A stretch of DNA of 5,150 nucleotides, taken from contig JAUVHQ010000183.1 of the NCBI GenBank assembly GCA_030593185.1, positions 1 to 5,150 of the forward strand, read 5' to 3'. The notes below the pieces were generated by a model. That model worked only from the letters and a program-made list of their open reading frames with translations. It made no database searches and had not been told where the DNA came from. Every line of letters begins with the position of its first letter. Within the stretch, counting starts at the first letter, position 1. Source of the stretch: Bacteroidota bacterium. GTDB taxonomy: Bacteria > Bacteroidota > Bacteroidia > Bacteroidales > VadinHA17. A program made the translations under genes and the position numbers. Positions 1-5,150 of this stretch are shown piece by piece.

Positions 1-333
1 ATTTAACATTCTGCCTACTTCTTCCGACTTGTTACGAAGCTCCCGGTATTCTTCCTGAGAGATATACTTACAAGTCTCTGCAAAATCCAGTGAAACTTGA
101 GTTTCAGTGTTTTCCATGTCCGCATCACTCATTTTACTTGAGAAATGTTTTGGATATTGCCTTTTCCTATACCCTTCTCCAATTGCCCGACATACTGCAC
201 GTGATGATCTCCTGGTTTGGTCTGTCAATTCATACTTTTCTTCAGAAGGAAATTTTTTTGTTATTTCAAAAATCTCCATTACCAGAGCATAAGCTTTCTT
301 ATAAACTGTTAAATCCCGAAAACTTCCTGCCAT
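1..333 (-). CDS. Four-helix-bundle protein (23S rRNA IVP-type), 3' end outside window
   Basis: The minus strand is open without a stop from an ATG at 333 down to base 1, giving 111 codons. The protein begins MAGSFRDLTVYKKAYALVME and carries the family pattern: FRDLTVYKKAY (5-15), FPSEEKYELTDQTRRSSRAV (28-47), IGEGYRKRQY (51-60) and LDFAETCKYI (82-91). These are hallmarks of the small all-helical proteins first found in intervening sequences of 23S rRNA genes (PF05635/TIGR02436). Family members are usually about 115-130 residues, so only a few C-terminal residues should be missing. The ATG fits the usual family start just before the FRDL motif, and the leader is A-rich with no clear Shine-Dalgarno. 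The molecular function is not established; a nucleic-acid-binding role has been suggested for relatives. Here the visible neighbour is tpiA, not rRNA. It is on the same strand as tpiA but 223 bp away, so co-transcription is uncertain. Confidence 0.9.
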   Translation of the reverse strand, partial: MAGSFRDLTVYKKAYALVMEIFEITKKFPSEEKYELTDQTRRSSRAVCRAIGEGYRKRQYPKHFSSKMSDADMENTETQVSLDFAETCKYISQEEYRELRNKSEEVGRMLN

Positions 334-410
334 TATCTTGTTTTTTTTTATACCTGTGACTACTAATTTTATCCACTGTGAAATATGCTCCTTCCCTGAT
401 GAAATATTTT

Positions 411-480
411 CGTGCCTCAAATTTCACCCCGACATGGTCATTCTTCCCTGCGGGGCAGGCAGGGCAAGCGTCGAATTTCA
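411..480. repeat. Paired 13-bp imperfect direct repeats flanking a GC-rich palindrome
   Basis: GCCTCAAATTTCA at 414-426 and GCGTCGAATTTCA at 468-480 match at 11 of 13 positions and point the same way. Between them, CCCTGC (446-451) and GCAGGG (459-464) form a 6-bp inverted repeat; CCTGC/GCAGG at 447-451 and 455-459 is an alternative, tighter hairpin. The GC-rich core stands out in an AT-rich intergenic region. It resembles dispersed REP-like intergenic elements in general form, but no family is recognised. It lies upstream of the four-helix-bundle gene. Confidence 0.4.
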
Positions 481-490
481 TATGGCAAGC

Positions 491-518
491 TTTTGCCAAC
501 TGCTTTTTGCCAACTGCT
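491..518. repeat. Perfect 14-bp tandem duplication
   Basis: TTTTGCCAACTGCT occurs at 491-504 and again, identical and adjacent, at 505-518. A GCCAACTGC core in tandem reads as simple intergenic slippage DNA. It lies 39 bp beyond the tpiA stop codon, and no function is apparent. Confidence 0.8.
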
Positions 519-556
519 AACTATTCATAATACGTCAATATTAAGTTGACACGACA

Positions 557-1315
557 CTAGAATGAGTTTATTATTTCTATAAAATCATCTGCTTTGAGTG
601 ATGCACCTCCTATTAGTCCGCCATCAACATCAGGATTGGCAAACAGTTCTTGTGCATTTGATGGTTTGCAGCTTCCGCCATATAAAATAGTGGTGTTATC
701 TGCAATTTCTGCATTATAGTTCTCAGAAACCAGTTTTCGTATATATTTATGCATTTCCTGTGCCTGATCAGGAGTAGCGGTTTCTCCCGTGCCGATTGCC
801 CAAACCGGTTCGTATGCAATTATTATTTTGCCAAATTCTTCATCAGTCAGATCAAACAGACCTTCATTAAGTTGTTTGTTTACAACATCAAATTGTTTAT
901 CATGTTTCCTCTCATCAAGCAATTCACCAATACAGAAAATTGGGTTAAGGTTGTTTTCCAGTACAAGTTTTACCTTTTTGTTCAGGGTTTTGTTATCCTC
1001 ATTAAAATATGATCTTCTCTCAGAATGTCCTATGATAATATATTCGGTGCCTGTAGATTTAATCATTTCGACTGATACTTCACCGGTAAATGCACCCTTT
1101 GGTTCTGAAGAACAGTTTTGTGCTGCAATGGAAATAAGATTATGATTCACGATCTTTGATACTTCCGATAAATGAATAAAAGGTGTCCCTATTATGACCA
1201 CGATGCTTTTATCTTCTTGCTTTTCAATCTGTTGCTCAATTTCTTTGGCAAGCTCAATGCCTTCATTTAAAGTTTTGTTCATTTTCCAGTTACCGGCAAC
1301 TATTCTTTTTCTCAT
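557..1315 (-). CDS. tpiA: Triosephosphate isomerase
   Basis: This is a complete 252-residue triosephosphate isomerase, the cytoplasmic glycolysis and gluconeogenesis enzyme that interconverts dihydroxyacetone phosphate and glyceraldehyde 3-phosphate. The TIM-barrel signature is intact: substrate-binding N9 and K11 in GNWKMN (8-13), AAQN (64-67), the electrophile H97 in IGHSERR (95-101), catalytic base E169 in AYEPVWAIGTG (167-177, which includes mobile loop 6), the phosphate-binding YGGS (212-215) and GGLIGGASL (232-240). Length matches the family norm of about 250. The ATG at 1315 is preferred because MRKRIVAGNWKMN is the typical N terminus. An in-frame ATG at 1369 would add 18 hydrophobic residues (MLKYFLLLVFRIIHKKNI), but it lies upstream of the predicted promoter -7 box, so it is unlikely to be transcribed. 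The leader is A-rich. The gene is divergent from the response regulator, and nothing about the protein is odd. Confidence 0.98.
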   Translation of the reverse strand: MRKRIVAGNWKMNKTLNEGIELAKEIEQQIEKQEDKSIVVIIGTPFIHLSEVSKIVNHNLISIAAQNCSSEPKGAFTGEVSVEMIKSTGTEYIIIGHSERRSYFNEDNKTLNKKVKLVLENNLNPIFCIGELLDERKHDKQFDVVNKQLNEGLFDLTDEEFGKIIIAYEPVWAIGTGETATPDQAQEMHKYIRKLVSENYNAEIADNTTILYGGSCKPSNAQELFANPDVDGGLIGGASLKADDFIEIINSF

Positions 1316-1345
1316 GATGTTTTTTTTATGAATGATACGAAAAAC

Positions 1346-1376
1346 CAAAAGTAAGAAATATTTAAGCATATTAAAA
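1346..1376 (-). promoter_or_regulatory. Bacteroidota-type promoter for tpiA
   Basis: Read on the minus strand, TACTTTTG (1353 down to 1346) matches the Bacteroidota -7 consensus TAnnTTTG exactly. A TTTT at 1376-1373 lies 19 bp upstream, at the place of the -33 TTTG element, with one mismatch. Transcription would begin near 1338-1340, leaving a leader of about 25 nt before the ATG at 1315. This supports the short tpiA start and excludes the ATG at 1369. Confidence 0.6.
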
Positions 1377-1384
1377 TGCTTAAA
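1361..1384. repeat. Perfect 9-bp inverted repeat over the tpiA promoter
   Basis: TTTAAGCAT (1361-1369) and ATGCTTAAA (1376-1384) form perfect 9-bp arms around a 6-nt centre (1370-1375). The repeat covers the -33 region and part of the spacer of the predicted tpiA promoter. It would not be in the transcript if the promoter call is right, so a protein-binding operator fits better than an RNA hairpin. In AT-rich DNA, chance symmetry is also possible. Confidence 0.5.
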
Positions 1385-1387
1385 ATT

Positions 1388-1431
1388 TAAAATGAACTAA
1401 AATGAGCTAAAATGTTATATCATTTTTAGCT
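1388..1431. repeat. 10-bp-phased TAAAATG repeats with inverted copy
   Basis: TAAAATG occurs at 1388-1394, 1398-1404 and 1408-1414, exactly 10 bp apart; a fourth copy at 1372-1378 lies inside the neighbouring inverted repeat. The last copy is followed by an inverted partner: AGCTAAAATG (1405-1414) and CATTTTTAGCT (1421-1431) pair with one extra T around TTATAT. The 10-bp spacing places copies on one face of the helix, as expected for adjacent binding sites. It lies upstream of the tpiA promoter in the divergent gap, and no binding protein is recognised. Confidence 0.5.
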
Positions 1432-1443
1432 ATAAAATTACAA

Positions 1444-1527
1444 CCTGCATCCTGCATCTTGTATCCTGCATCCTGTATCCTGCATCCTGCATCCTGCATC
1501 TTGTATCCTGCATCCTGTATCCTGAAT
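1444..1527. repeat. Heptanucleotide tandem array, 12 units
   Basis: Twelve uninterrupted 7-bp units fill 84 bp. With A=CCTGCAT, B=CCTGTAT, C=CTTGTAT and D=CCTGAAT, the order is A A C A B A A A C A B D. Bases 1444-1478 are identical to 1486-1520, so the array has a higher-order period of 42 bp (six units). This indicates growth by block duplication as well as unit slippage. The array is open in one minus-strand frame only because a 7-bp period gives a repeating 7-codon pattern; it is not a gene. Confidence 0.97.
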
Positions 1528-1543
1528 CAACTATGTTTGCACG

Positions 1544-1571
1544 GCTCTTTGCTCTTCGCTCTATGCTCCGA
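1544..1571. repeat. Second heptanucleotide array (GCTCTNN), 4 units
   Basis: GCTCTTT (1544-1550), GCTCTTC (1551-1557), GCTCTAT (1558-1564) and the decayed GCTCCGA (1565-1571) are four adjacent 7-bp units. They begin 16 bp after the first array and have a different sequence. Their reverse complement resembles part of the array that follows the response-regulator gene. Confidence 0.75.
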
Positions 1572-1606
1572 CACCCGGTAACCAGACAAATATCAAAAAA
1601 ATTTAT

Positions 1607-1614
1607 TATCTTCG
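1607..1614 (+). promoter_or_regulatory. Possible -7 element for the response-regulator gene
   Basis: TATCTTCG differs from the Bacteroidota -7 consensus TAnnTTTG at one base and lies 40 bp before the ATG at 1655. No TTTG is seen at the expected -33 position, though an A-tract (1595-1601) lies just upstream. This is a weak call made from position and partial match. Confidence 0.3.
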
Positions 1615-1654
1615 GGAATAGTAAATAGAAGAACAAGTAATTAACAAACATAAA

Positions 1655-2284
1655 ATGATAAGGATATTAATAGCAGACGATCACCCTGTAGTGCGACAGG
1701 GAATAAGGCGGATTCTTGATGATCTGGAAAAGGAAAAGATTATTGAGGAGGCAGGCAATGCCAGGGATCTGTTTGCAAAATTAAATAAGCACGATTTTGA
1801 TATTATCCTCCTCGATATTTCTATGCCTGACAGGAGTGGATTTGATATCTTAGATGAGATAAAGAAGACCAAACCTGATATTTCTGTATTAATCCTTACA
1901 ATGTATCCGCAGGAACAGTATGCCATTCGTGCTTTTAAACTTGGGGCTTCTGGTTTTCTGATGAAAATTACTGCGGCAGATGAATTATTAGTAGCAGTGA
2001 GAAAGATACTTGAAGGAGGTAAATATATCACACCATCAATGGCTGAGAGTCTTGCTCAAAGCTTTGAGGAACCGGATGAGCCGAAACATACGAAACTTTC
2101 GGAGCGTGAACACACTGTGTTTAATAAAATTGCACTGGGAAAAAGTATCAGGGAAATTGCAGAAGACCTGATGCTAAGCGAAAAAACAATAAGTACTTAC
2201 AGGAGCAGGGTTCTTAGTAAACTTGAATTGAAAACCACCGCTGAGCTTATAAGATATGCTTTGAAGGAAGGATTGGTGGAATAG
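1655..2284 (+). CDS. NarL/FixJ-family response regulator (receiver + LuxR-type HTH)
   Basis: This 209-residue cytoplasmic transcription factor has the standard two-domain plan. Receiver domain, about 1-120: acidic pocket D8/D9 in IADDHPVVRQG, phospho-acceptor D54 in ILLDISMPDRSG, T82 in LTMY and K104 in FLMKITAADEL. A linker with proline and acidic residues (about 133-147) leads to a LuxR/GerE DNA-binding domain, about 148-209, with LSEREHTVF, the IREIAEDLMLSEKTISTYRSRVLSKL helix-turn-helix and a C-terminal TAELIRYALKEGLVE helix. Length is typical of the family (about 205-220). The ATG at 1655 starts directly with the first receiver strand, and its leader is AT-rich without a strong Shine-Dalgarno. 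The kinase at 3570 belongs to the HisKA_3 class that usually phosphorylates such regulators and is the probable partner. Target genes cannot be read from the sequence. All key residues are present. Confidence 0.95.
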   Translation: MIRILIADDHPVVRQGIRRILDDLEKEKIIEEAGNARDLFAKLNKHDFDIILLDISMPDRSGFDILDEIKKTKPDISVLILTMYPQEQYAIRAFKLGASGFLMKITAADELLVAVRKILEGGKYITPSMAESLAQSFEEPDEPKHTKLSEREHTVFNKIALGKSIREIAEDLMLSEKTISTYRSRVLSKLELKTTAELIRYALKEGLVE

Positions 2285-2300
2285 GGGGAAGAAATAGGAA

Positions 2301-2370
2301 GAGATGAGAGGTGAGAGATGAGGTGAAAAGGTAAAAGTGAAGAGAGAAGAGCAAAGAACGAAGAGCGAAG
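2301..2370. repeat. Degenerate purine-rich heptanucleotide array, 10 units
   Basis: From 2301 to 2370 the sequence divides without gaps into ten 7-bp units: GAGATGA, GAGGTGA, GAGATGA, GGTGAAA, AGGTAAA, AGTGAAG, AGAGAAG, AGCAAAG, AACGAAG, AGCGAAG. Almost every base on the plus strand is a purine, and the later units share an RAAG ending. GAGCAAAGA (2349-2357) and GAGCGAAG (2363-2370) are inverted matches to the array at 1544-1571. It starts 17 bp after the response-regulator stop codon. Confidence 0.75.
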
Positions 2371-2372
2371 CA

Positions 2373-2416
2373 ACGCTTGCCCACCGTAACACAGTGAAGG
2401 TGGGAGGCAAACTCCC
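2373..2416. repeat. GC-rich element with two mutually exclusive hairpins
   Basis: CCCACC (2380-2385) pairs with GGTGGG (2399-2404), and GGGAG (2402-2406) pairs with CTCCC (2412-2416). The pairs share GGG at 2402-2404, so only one hairpin can form at a time. ACGCTTGCCC at 2373-2382 is the exact reverse complement of 462-471 in the upstream GC-rich element, hinting at one dispersed repeat family. Neither hairpin has a following T-run, so a rho-independent terminator is not supported. Confidence 0.4.
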
Positions 2417-2484
2417 AAAAACAACCAGGATGTCAAATAAGTGGGCTGTCATAAGCTTTACAAAAAGTCATGAAAGATTGCTTC

Positions 2485-2497
2485 TCCGCCCGGCGGA
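2485..2497. repeat. GC-rich palindrome TCCGCC-C-GGCGGA
   Basis: Six-base arms at 2485-2490 and 2492-2497 mirror each other around a single C. As RNA this would fold as a 5-bp stem with a 3-nt loop. It is a GC-rich island in the 284-bp gap before the receiver-PAS gene and has the look of a dispersed intergenic palindrome. No terminator T-run follows on either strand. Confidence 0.4.
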
Positions 2498-2568
2498 TCG
2501 CAAAGTCCGGATACTTACTATGCTTAAATTGAAACATATGACAAACCTTGAACCCTAATATAAACACA

Positions 2569-3489
2569 ATGATAAAAATACTGATAATAGAAGATTCAGA
2601 GGATGATTCTCTCTTGCTGGTGCATGCCCTGAAGGATGGCGGATTAGATTTTAAATACAAGCGCGTAGAAGACCACCGGGAAATGAACGATGCATTGATA
2701 AAAGAAAAGTGGGATGCAGTGATATCCGATTACTCGTTACTACGTTTTTCCATACAGGAGGCGCTGGAATTACTACGCCGCAGGGAGTTGGACATTCCGT
2801 TCATCGTCGTATCCGGTGTTATTGGTGAAGAGTATGTAGTAGAATTATTTAAAGCCGGAGCACATGATCTTATACGCAAAGGCAACCTCGTACGTATGGT
2901 CCCTGCTTTAAAGCGTGAATTGAACGATGCGGAAACGAGACGTAAACAAAGACATACAGAGAAGGAACTGCTGAAAAGTGAAGAGAAGTACAAGTCGGTA
3001 TTTGAAAATACAGGAACAGCCACTGTTATTGTAGAAAAAGACTCTATAATACTATTGGCAAACAGTAAATTTGAAACACTATCAGGATTTTCAAGAGAAG
3101 AAATTGAAGGCAAGAAAACCTGGACTGAATTTGTGGTGAAGGAAGATTTGGCAAGAATGAAAAAGCAGCATGACTTGAAAAGGAAAAATCGTGAAAAAGC
3201 TTTGAAAAGCTATGAATTCAGATTTGTAGACAAAAATAAAGAGATAAAGAACATTTTCCTTACCATTGATATGATCCCCGGAACTACTAAAAGTGTAGCG
3301 TCTCTTTCTGATATCACCGAGCGCAAGGAAGCTGAAAATAAACTCAAAGAAAAAATGTCTGTACTCGAAAGATTTAATAGATTAACTGTTGGCAGGGAAC
3401 TGCGAATGATTGAGCTGAAAAAAGAAATAAATGAACTGCTTAGAGAAACCGGGCGTACAGAGAAATATAAAATATCTTCGAAAGAATAA
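2569..3489 (+). CDS. Receiver-PAS protein without output domain
   Basis: This 306-residue cytoplasmic protein starts with a receiver domain (about 1-120): E8/D9 in IIEDSEDD, phospho-acceptor D54 in AVISDYSLL, S82 in VVSGVIGEE and K104 in LIRKG. A short helical linker (about 120-138) leads to a PAS sensor domain (about 137-258) with SEEKYKSVFENTGTA, ANSKFETLSGFSREEI and the terminal SLSDITERKEAE motif. The tail (259-306) is charged and helical and includes LTVGRELRMIELKKEINELL. There is no histidine kinase, GGDEF, EAL or DNA-binding domain, so it may relay phosphate, compete with the NarL-type regulator, or couple a small-molecule or redox signal to the neighbouring kinase. The ATG at 2569 is chosen because MIKILIIEDSEDD is the standard receiver start; an in-frame TTG at 2548 would add only seven residues. 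It lies 284 bp after the response regulator and 80 bp before the kinase, all on one strand. Confidence 0.9.
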   Translation: MIKILIIEDSEDDSLLLVHALKDGGLDFKYKRVEDHREMNDALIKEKWDAVISDYSLLRFSIQEALELLRRRELDIPFIVVSGVIGEEYVVELFKAGAHDLIRKGNLVRMVPALKRELNDAETRRKQRHTEKELLKSEEKYKSVFENTGTATVIVEKDSIILLANSKFETLSGFSREEIEGKKTWTEFVVKEDLARMKKQHDLKRKNREKALKSYEFRFVDKNKEIKNIFLTIDMIPGTTKSVASLSDITERKEAENKLKEKMSVLERFNRLTVGRELRMIELKKEINELLRETGRTEKYKISSKE

Positions 3490-3569
3490 AAAATACCACT
3501 AAAACACTAAGACAGAAATGAGGAATAATGGAGTAATGAAGAACATAGAATAAACCATATATTAAGGAT
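3490..3569. other. Short kinase leader region
   Basis: These 80 bp separate the receiver-PAS gene from the kinase. They are AT-rich and contain a short repetitive run (CACTAAAACACTAAGAC near 3498-3514) but no clear promoter or terminator. This is consistent with co-transcription of the two genes. An AAGGA at 3564-3568 resembles a Shine-Dalgarno but is only one base from the ATG, closer than usual. Confidence 0.4.
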
Positions 3570-5150
3570 ATGAAAAACAAGACAAAAGCCCAGTTGATTG
3601 ATGAGATAGAAAGGCTGCAAAAACGGGTTAATGAACTTCAAAAGTCTGAAACCAAAAGTAGACAGACCCTAAAGGATAGTGATATAGAGTATCGTACCCT
3701 TGTTGAAAATGGAATGGATGGGATTTATATTCTTAATTTAGAAGATTTTGAATATGTTAATCCTGCTTTTGAACAAATTTTGGGCTATAAGGCAAAGGAA
3801 ATATATAACAAGGATTTCAAGATTTCAAACATTATTCACCCTGATGATAAAAAATTAATAGCTGAAAGAACAAAAGCAAGAGAAAAAGGGAAGAAACTGC
3901 CCTCAACTTATTCGTTTAAAGTTTTTTCAAAAGATGGAAAAACTAAATATATTGAAGTAAACACAATTCCCCTTCCCGGAGAGAAAGTAAGAATATTGGG
4001 GATGATGAGAGATATCACCGATATGAAGAAGGCTGAAAAAGCTTTGAAGGAGAGTGAAAAAAAATTCAGGAACTATATCGAATCATCTGGCGATATTATG
4101 TACGTTGTGGATGATGATCTGAAATTTTTATATGGCAATAAAAAATACTTAGAAAGACGTGGATTAACGCAAGAGGAACTGCTTGGAAAAGAATATGGAG
4201 ATTTCCATTCAGATGAAGGAAAAGGCAAGTTTAGGGAAAGAGTTAAGACTGTTCGTGAATCAAGAAAACCAATCTTTTATGAGTATCAAAGCGAAATAGA
4301 TGGAAAATACTTTTTGAGAACATTAAGCCTGGTAATTGATCCTGAAATAAAGGAAGCAGAGTTAATAACTGTGATTTCCAGAGACATCACCGACCGAAAA
4401 AAGGCAGAAAAAAAACTAAAACAGGTTGCTAAACAGGAGAAAGTGCATCTCCGGGAAATGGAGCGTTCTAATAAGCAGTTGAAAGAAAGCCAGGAAGCTT
4501 CCCTTAACCTTATGGAAGACCTGTCAGTGAAAATTGAGCAGCATAGACAAACTGAAGATATGCTCCGTACCAGTGAAAAAAGATATCGTTCTTTATTTGA
4601 AAATATCCAGAGTGGTTTTGCTTTGCACGAAATTGTACTTGATAAAAAGGGTAAACCGGCAGATTATATCTTTCTTGAAGTTAATAAAGCTTTTGAATTA
4701 CAAACCGGATTGAAAAAGAAGGATATTATCGGGAAAAAAGTTACAGATGTTCTGCCGGGCATTGAAAACGATCCGGCAAACTGGATACAAAGATATAGTG
4801 AAGTGGCATTAACAGGGGAAAATATCTCTTTTGAAAATTATGCTAAACCTTTAAAAAAATGGTACTCTGTTATAGCATACAAACCCAGGGAAAAACAATT
4901 TGCCACTGTTTTTACCGATATTACAGATAGAAAAAATAGTGAGTTAGAAATGCAGCAATCCCGCAAACAATTAAGAAGGCTGGCTGTACACCTTGAGGAT
5001 GTCAGGGAGGAAGAGAGAACAATAATAGCACGAAATATACATGATGAGCTGGGACAGCTGGCGACTGCCCTTAAAATGGACATTTCATGGTTGCAAAAAC
5101 AACTCCCCAAAGAAAATCAACAATGGATTGCAAAAACACAGACAATATCT
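3570..5150 (+). CDS. Multi-PAS sensor histidine kinase, HisKA_3 class, C terminus outside window
   Basis: The frame is open from the ATG at 3570 to the last base, giving 527 codons. After an N-terminal coiled coil (about 7-35) come three PAS domains: about 40-155 (VNPAFEQILGY, ending MMRDITDMKKAE), about 165-280 (ending VISRDITDRKKAE) and about 335-455 (SLFENIQSGFALHEI, FLEVNKAFELQTGL, ending VFTDITDRK). A long coiled coil (about 279-337) separates the last two. Residues about 475-508 form the HisKA_3 dimerisation and phosphoacceptor site EEERTIIARNIHDELGQ, with H491 the probable phosphorylated histidine. The HATPase domain should follow beyond the edge. There is no signal peptide or membrane segment, so it should sense a cytoplasmic cue; no heme, flavin or metal-binding residues can be assigned. 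HisKA_3 kinases pair with NarL/LuxR regulators such as the one at 1655. An in-frame TAG at 3546-3548 leaves no better upstream start. Confidence 0.93.
   Translation, partial: MKNKTKAQLIDEIERLQKRVNELQKSETKSRQTLKDSDIEYRTLVENGMDGIYILNLEDFEYVNPAFEQILGYKAKEIYNKDFKISNIIHPDDKKLIAERTKAREKGKKLPSTYSFKVFSKDGKTKYIEVNTIPLPGEKVRILGMMRDITDMKKAEKALKESEKKFRNYIESSGDIMYVVDDDLKFLYGNKKYLERRGLTQEELLGKEYGDFHSDEGKGKFRERVKTVRESRKPIFYEYQSEIDGKYFLRTLSLVIDPEIKEAELITVISRDITDRKKAEKKLKQVAKQEKVHLREMERSNKQLKESQEASLNLMEDLSVKIEQHRQTEDMLRTSEKRYRSLFENIQSGFALHEIVLDKKGKPADYIFLEVNKAFELQTGLKKKDIIGKKVTDVLPGIENDPANWIQRYSEVALTGENISFENYAKPLKKWYSVIAYKPREKQFATVFTDITDRKNSELEMQQSRKQLRRLAVHLEDVREEERTIIARNIHDELGQLATALKMDISWLQKQLPKENQQWIAKTQTIS

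Noticed and set aside
299..499. 66-residue minus-strand open frame upstream of the four-helix-bundle gene
   Set aside because: It overlaps the start of that well-supported gene in another frame and is mostly intergenic repeat-like DNA. A decayed coding remnant cannot be excluded, but nothing is recognised.
534..550. GTCAA/TTGAC hairpin just after the tpiA stop as a terminator
   Set aside because: The stem is only 5 bp, AT-rich, and no T-run follows on the minus strand.
1316..1369. N-terminal extension of triosephosphate isomerase from the ATG at 1369
   Set aside because: The 18 extra residues are outside the family pattern, and the ATG lies upstream of the predicted -7 box, so it would not be in the transcript.
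1444..1527. CRISPR array
   Set aside because: Units are 7 bp and contiguous, with no spacers of unique sequence and no cas genes.
1430..1651. 73-residue minus-strand open frame across the heptamer arrays
   Set aside because: Its repetitive peptide (RMQDTRC-like) is a by-product of the 7-bp period; there is no family resemblance and no supported start.
2337..2558. 73-residue plus-strand open frame between the regulator and the receiver-PAS gene
   Set aside because: It begins inside the purine heptamer array and crosses GC-rich palindromes; no domain, no ribosome binding site and no recognised family.

Overview
The window looks like a chromosomal stretch from an AT-rich member of the Bacteroidota, probably an uncultured Bacteroidales or Marinilabiliales relative. 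Four things suggest this: a four-helix-bundle (23S rRNA IVP-type) protein gene, a minus-strand TAnnTTTG promoter in front of the triosephosphate isomerase gene, A-rich leaders with little Shine-Dalgarno signal, and intergenic regions full of 7-bp tandem repeats. The taxonomic call is an inference from style; no rRNA is present to confirm it.

Layout. Positions 1-333 (minus) hold a four-helix-bundle protein gene that runs off the left edge. Positions 334-556 are non-coding, with a GC-rich palindrome and a 14-bp tandem duplication. Positions 557-1315 (minus) are a complete, ordinary tpiA. The 339-bp divergent gap 1316-1654 carries a tpiA promoter, an inverted repeat over that promoter, helically phased TAAAATG motifs, and two heptanucleotide arrays. 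From 1655 to the right edge all genes are on the plus strand and form a signal-transduction cluster: a NarL/FixJ-type response regulator (1655-2284), a receiver-PAS protein without a recognisable output domain (2569-3489), and a cytoplasmic three-PAS histidine kinase with a HisKA_3-type phosphoacceptor site (3570 to the edge, ATPase domain cut off).

How the genes may work together. The HisKA_3 kinase class typically pairs with NarL/LuxR-type regulators, so the kinase at 3570 and the regulator at 1655 are the likely cognate pair. The receiver-PAS protein between them has an intact phospho-acceptor site and could act as a phosphate sink, a competing target or a sensory adaptor. tpiA and the four-helix-bundle gene are on the other strand and probably unrelated in function.

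The most unusual structure is in the non-coding DNA. The response-regulator gene is flanked on both sides by different 7-bp-period arrays. One has a 42-bp higher-order repeat, and the array after the gene is partly an inverted counterpart of one before it. No clearly new enzymatic or defence system is visible.
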